Positions 61,106-64,000 of a DNA stretch of 64,000 nt are shown here, piece by piece. Position numbers and translations under genes: made by a program. Position 1 is the first letter of the stretch; each line of letters opens with the position of its first letter. Source of the DNA: Blautia sp. (GTDB taxonomy: Bacteria > Bacillota > Clostridia > Lachnospirales > Lachnospiraceae); the NCBI GenBank assembly GCA_017475035.1, contig JAFVGK010000087.1, forward strand, positions 30,630-94,629, given 5' to 3'. The notes beneath the pieces were generated by a model that saw only the letters and a program-made list of their open reading frames with translations, was not told the DNA's origin and did no database searches.

Positions 61106-61403
61106 AACAAATCATCCCCTTAAACTTATTAGCCATCTCACGGTTTTCGGTCAGCATCCGCTTTCCATTCCCGATGAGCCTATGGTATCATCACAATACC
61201 ATATTCCTGCCCGTTTTTCCACTACCGGAACACAAAATATATTTTCTGAAAAACCCTTTTGCCTATGGACTTCTGCCTCTCTTTCTTGTATTCTGTTTTT
61301 ATAAACCTTCCAATACCATTCAGGTCTTCGGATAATTCTTTTCAGGATTATTTCGGTTACAGCAGCTTTGTTGCTCATCCCAGAAAAGGAGGACTTCCAT
61401 ATT

Positions 61404-63398
61404 ATGGCAGAAAAGCGTCCGTTCCGTGCTTATGCCGGCTCAAATCCTTATATATTTATCAGCTACTCCCACAAGGATGCCGCCCTGGTTTATCCTCTCA
61501 TTGAAGAGTTGTTCCTAAACGGTTACAATATCTGGTACGATCAGGGAATACCCAATAACGCGCTGCTGGACCTGGAGATCTCTCAGAAAATCAGGGACTG
61601 CGATTTGTTCCTGCTCTTTCTGTCTCCAAATTCCGTTCGTTCGGAATACGTCATCGGAAAGGAATTGCCGGCCGCCCAAAAGCGAGACAAATCCATCCTT
61701 TTCGTACGTCTTGACGAAGGGAATTACAGGAATGTCTGCGGGAATACCCCGGTTCTGTCCTGGGAAAATCTTTTGCCGAAGCTTCCTGCCGCCTGCCGGG
61801 AATGTGAGAAAAGAGACCCGGCTCCGATCGAGGTCGACCTTTCAGCGGGTATCGAACTGGTAAATGATGAGCTTACCGGTTTTTCCTACTTTATCAATAA
61901 CGGAAAGATGCTGCTCACCGGCTTTTTCCTTACGGAAGAAATGGAAGAAGATTATGAGGAAACCGGTGAGCTGGATCTTATCGTTCCGGATCGTCATGCG
62001 GGGTTTCCTTTGTACGGGATTGCTCCCGGTGCCTTTGATAAAGATGAAGAAGATGCCGGCGTCATCACGTCGATTACGCTTCCGGACTATATGGAATCCC
62101 TGGGAGACGCGGCCTTTAACCAATCCAGCATCCGGCAGATCCATCTTCCTGCCATGCTGCAGTATATAGACATGGATTGTTTCGGTGAATGCTACGAGCT
62201 GAACAGAATCGATCTGCCATACGGGTTAAAGGATATCGCACGGGATGCTTTCTGGAACTGCGATTCCCTGGAAGAGCTCATCGTCCCGGAAACTGTGAAG
62301 CATATCGGCTCGGGAGCTTTTGACGGCTGCACCGGTCTCCGGTTTGCTGCCATTGCTCCGGGAACAACTGAACTCGATACGGATATTTTCGGAGACTTGG
62401 GATATTATGAAGAGGAGGACGACCCGGAACCGGATGAAGATACTTTCCGTATTCTTTGCGTCAAAGATTCCGCCGCGCACCGCTATGCGGTTGAAAACAG
62501 CTACTATTTCCAGCTGATCTCAGAAAAAGAGATGGAAACGCGTTTCCAGGCACCTCTGCGCCAAAAACACGAGGCGGCTATGGAGAGGATCCGAAAGCAA
62601 AACCAGGAGGCTGTCCTGAATGAAATGTTCTCTTCCGAGGGACCTTACGCCTGCCTGCTTGTGTCTGACAAGGACAGGGAAAAGCTGGACGAATTGCTCC
62701 TCCAGCTGGCAGAGGACGGATACCGCATTCGATTGTCGGAAGGCGTAAACACCGCGATCGCTGAAAACAGCAGCACGATGCTAATCATGCTTTCATCCGG
62801 CAATACAGAGGATGCGTCTTTGATCCAGGCGATCGCAAACGGCAGCAAGCCGGTTTTCCCGCTGATGCTGGATGATTCCCCCGTTCCTTCTGCCCTCGGC
62901 AGCCGTTTTATCCTGCATGTATCCGATCGCAGCAAGGAGGATCTTTTAAACGAGATAAGGGAACACCTGATCCTTCACGGCTGTAAAGGCAATCCCCGCA
63001 ATGCGCAGTCCCAGACTTCCCTTTTTACCGACCCGCGTTTTGATTACCAAATTGATAACGATGGAGACCTTACTCTGACGGCCTGCAAAATCCGGGAGAG
63101 CGATATTGTCCTTCCCGACGAGCTCTTCGGGAAGCCCGTGACAAAGCTGGGTAATCGTCTTTTCACAAACCGGACCGATCTCGTCCGCATAAAAGCGGGC
63201 TCTCACGTCGAAAGCATCGGTGCCCTGGCTTTTGCAGGATGTACCTCGCTGAAGGAAGTTGTTCTTCCTCCCTCGGTAAAACGCATCCTGAGCGATGCAT
63301 TTTCCCGCTGCCCTGCCGACCTGGTCATACGAACCGAGCCGGATACCTACGCAGCTGAATTCGCCGCTAAAGCAGGATTTACGGTAAAAAGAGAATGA
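61404..63398 (+). CDS. TIR-LRR protein with a second TIR-like segment
   Basis: A 664-residue cytoplasmic protein. Residues ~12-135 form a TIR domain: YIFISYSHKDAALVYPLIEE, NIWYDQGIPNNALLDLEISQ (with the Glu at the usual catalytic position of NADase TIRs) and LFLSPNSVRSEYVIGKEL. BspA-type LRR_5 repeats fill ~215-340 (LPDYMESLGDAAFNQSSIRQ, VPETVKHIGSGAFDGCTGL). A coiled linker leads to a second TIR-like stretch (~420-520: YACLLVSDKDREKLDELLLQ), apparently without the Glu, and more LRR_5 repeats end the protein. The start at 61,404 has AAAGGAGG 11 bases upstream. There is no signal peptide. No defence partner gene is next to it. Confidence 0.85.
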   Translation: MAEKRPFRAYAGSNPYIFISYSHKDAALVYPLIEELFLNGYNIWYDQGIPNNALLDLEISQKIRDCDLFLLFLSPNSVRSEYVIGKELPAAQKRDKSILFVRLDEGNYRNVCGNTPVLSWENLLPKLPAACRECEKRDPAPIEVDLSAGIELVNDELTGFSYFINNGKMLLTGFFLTEEMEEDYEETGELDLIVPDRHAGFPLYGIAPGAFDKDEEDAGVITSITLPDYMESLGDAAFNQSSIRQIHLPAMLQYIDMDCFGECYELNRIDLPYGLKDIARDAFWNCDSLEELIVPETVKHIGSGAFDGCTGLRFAAIAPGTTELDTDIFGDLGYYEEEDDPEPDEDTFRILCVKDSAAHRYAVENSYYFQLISEKEMETRFQAPLRQKHEAAMERIRKQNQEAVLNEMFSSEGPYACLLVSDKDREKLDELLLQLAEDGYRIRLSEGVNTAIAENSSTMLIMLSSGNTEDASLIQAIANGSKPVFPLMLDDSPVPSALGSRFILHVSDRSKEDLLNEIREHLILHGCKGNPRNAQSQTSLFTDPRFDYQIDNDGDLTLTACKIRESDIVLPDELFGKPVTKLGNRLFTNRTDLVRIKAGSHVESIGALAFAGCTSLKEVVLPPSVKRILSDAFSRCPADLVIRTEPDTYAAEFAAKAGFTVKRE

Positions 63399-63476
63399 TT
63401 TTTCTGACGAGAGATCGAAATCAGCGAAGAACAGTGACCCATTCAATATCTGCCCAAAGAAAGAGGAGCATTTGCT

Positions 63477-63899
63477 ATGGAGAAAATGAACAGCGAAACT
63501 TCCCGGCGGATCATCCCGGTAACCACAGGAGACATCATGCACATAATGGGTGGCTTTGGATTACAGATGGATTATACTGTCCGAATGTGCCTGCGCCTGA
63601 TTGACAAGGTTGACGGGGACATTCTTCTCGAGGCGGTGGCGAAGACCCAGAAGCGGTTCCCGTTTCTTTCCCTTCGGCTGCGCAAAAATGACCAGACCTT
63701 CTGGTATGAAGATAACCAATCATCTGTGTCACGCTTCACACAAACCGCCGGATCAGTCTGAACAGTGAACAAACCAACTTTCATATCTGGGCGGTATGCT
63801 GGTGGGAAGATTTCCTTTATCTGGACATCTTCCATGGTATTACCGACGGCACAGGCATGTATATGGTTATAAATTATATTGAATATATTAAATTATAGC
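63477..63899 (+). pseudogene. Frameshifted and truncated condensation-domain/alcohol-acetyltransferase-like gene
   Basis: The first frame encodes MEKMNSETSRRIIPVTTGDI, then LQMDYTVRMCLRLIDKVDGD and ends after NDQTFWYEDNQSS. The expected continuation, SLNSEQTNFHIWAVCWWEDF followed by DIFHGITDGTG with its HGxxDGxG signature, is in the +2 frame, so a frameshift lies near 63,720-63,740. The reading then ends at an abrupt AT-rich sequence (YIEYIKL, stop at 63,899). The family links acyl groups in NRPS-like or acetyltransferase reactions. It is broken at both ends; the right edge was probably cut by the IS607-type element. Confidence 0.7.
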
Positions 63900-63951
63900 T
63901 GTTAATATGACTAAATATATGGTATAATAACCTCGTCAGGAGGTATCTGCC

Positions 63952-64000
63952 ATGCGTTCCAAAGAGGTACTTAATCTTTTACGTGTTACCCGGCCTACGC
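63952..64000 (+). mobile_element. Start of an IS607-type element (serine recombinase gene), cut by window
   Basis: MRSKEVLNLLRVTRPT after AGGAGG is the N-terminal MerR-like helix of IS607-family TnpA serine recombinases, which read like KASEVLKLLGVTRPTLYKYV. A TATAAT at 63,923 may be its promoter. Only 16 residues are visible, so the call rests on a short but distinctive motif. Confidence 0.6.

Overview
This window looks like a chromosomal piece of an anaerobic, gut-type Firmicute, most likely of the Lachnospiraceae or a close clostridial relative. The evidence is the classic Gram-positive order rplU-prp-rpmA-obg-yhbY-nadD-yqeK-rsfS, the cysS-mrnC-rlmB-sigH block, an N-terminally extended L27 beside its Prp protease, a DltA-type ligase, an oxygen-sensitive dehydratase-activator system, a flavinylated extracytoplasmic reductase and several secreted glycan hydrolases. 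No rRNA, CRISPR array or prophage is visible. There is one tRNA, and the start of an IS607-type element at the right edge.

Layout. 1-2,500: the start of a dltA-like gene (cut by the window edge) and a secreted sortase-like protein. 2,570-19,010: housekeeping genes, nearly all on the minus strand (tRNA-Thr, ribosome assembly, L21/L27, SigH, RlmB, MrnC, CysS, IspF, a nuclease-helicase fusion, aspartate kinase, TrmO, PepT). 19,441-28,115: an eight-gene plus-strand cluster holding two 2-hydroxyacyl-CoA-dehydratase-like subunits, their ATP-driven activator, a membrane polyferredoxin, a DsbD-like membrane protein and a two-component system. 28,300-39,450: accessory genes, including a covalently flavinylated reductase, repeat-rich secreted proteins, a double-glycine leader peptide, an HD-kinase fusion and a cell-surface acyltransferase. 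39,600-56,400: catabolism and regulation (D-aminoacylase family, two GH43-type proteins, GH3, GH29, nitroreductase/flavodoxin pair, Lrp plus an alpha-CTD-like protein, toxin-antitoxin, LytTR two-component system). 56,600-64,000: a second double-glycine peptide, an internally deleted hybrid kinase, a C45-type amidohydrolase, a TIR-LRR protein, a frameshifted condensation-type gene and the IS607 start.

The best candidate for an undescribed system is the 19.4-28.1 kb cluster. It combines an HgdC-type activator, one dehydratase-like subunit that keeps its cysteines, a second paralogue that has lost all of them, and an integral-membrane ferredoxin with an extracytoplasmic domain. I read it as an ATP-dependent low-potential reductase wired to the membrane, with its own sensor kinase; the substrate is unknown.

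The intergenic DNA is unusually rich in dispersed repeats. Family A is MITE-like, about 70-230 bp, often touching stop codons. Family B is about 100 bp with covarying palindromic ends. Family C is a hairpin leader that ends in the ribosome-binding site of four unrelated genes. Family D is a 160-bp element with 26-bp inverted ends. A direct-repeat pair also brackets the toxin-antitoxin pair, and a small coding-like segment next to sigH recurs at 28.15 kb. All assignments come from reading the sequence; no database search was run.
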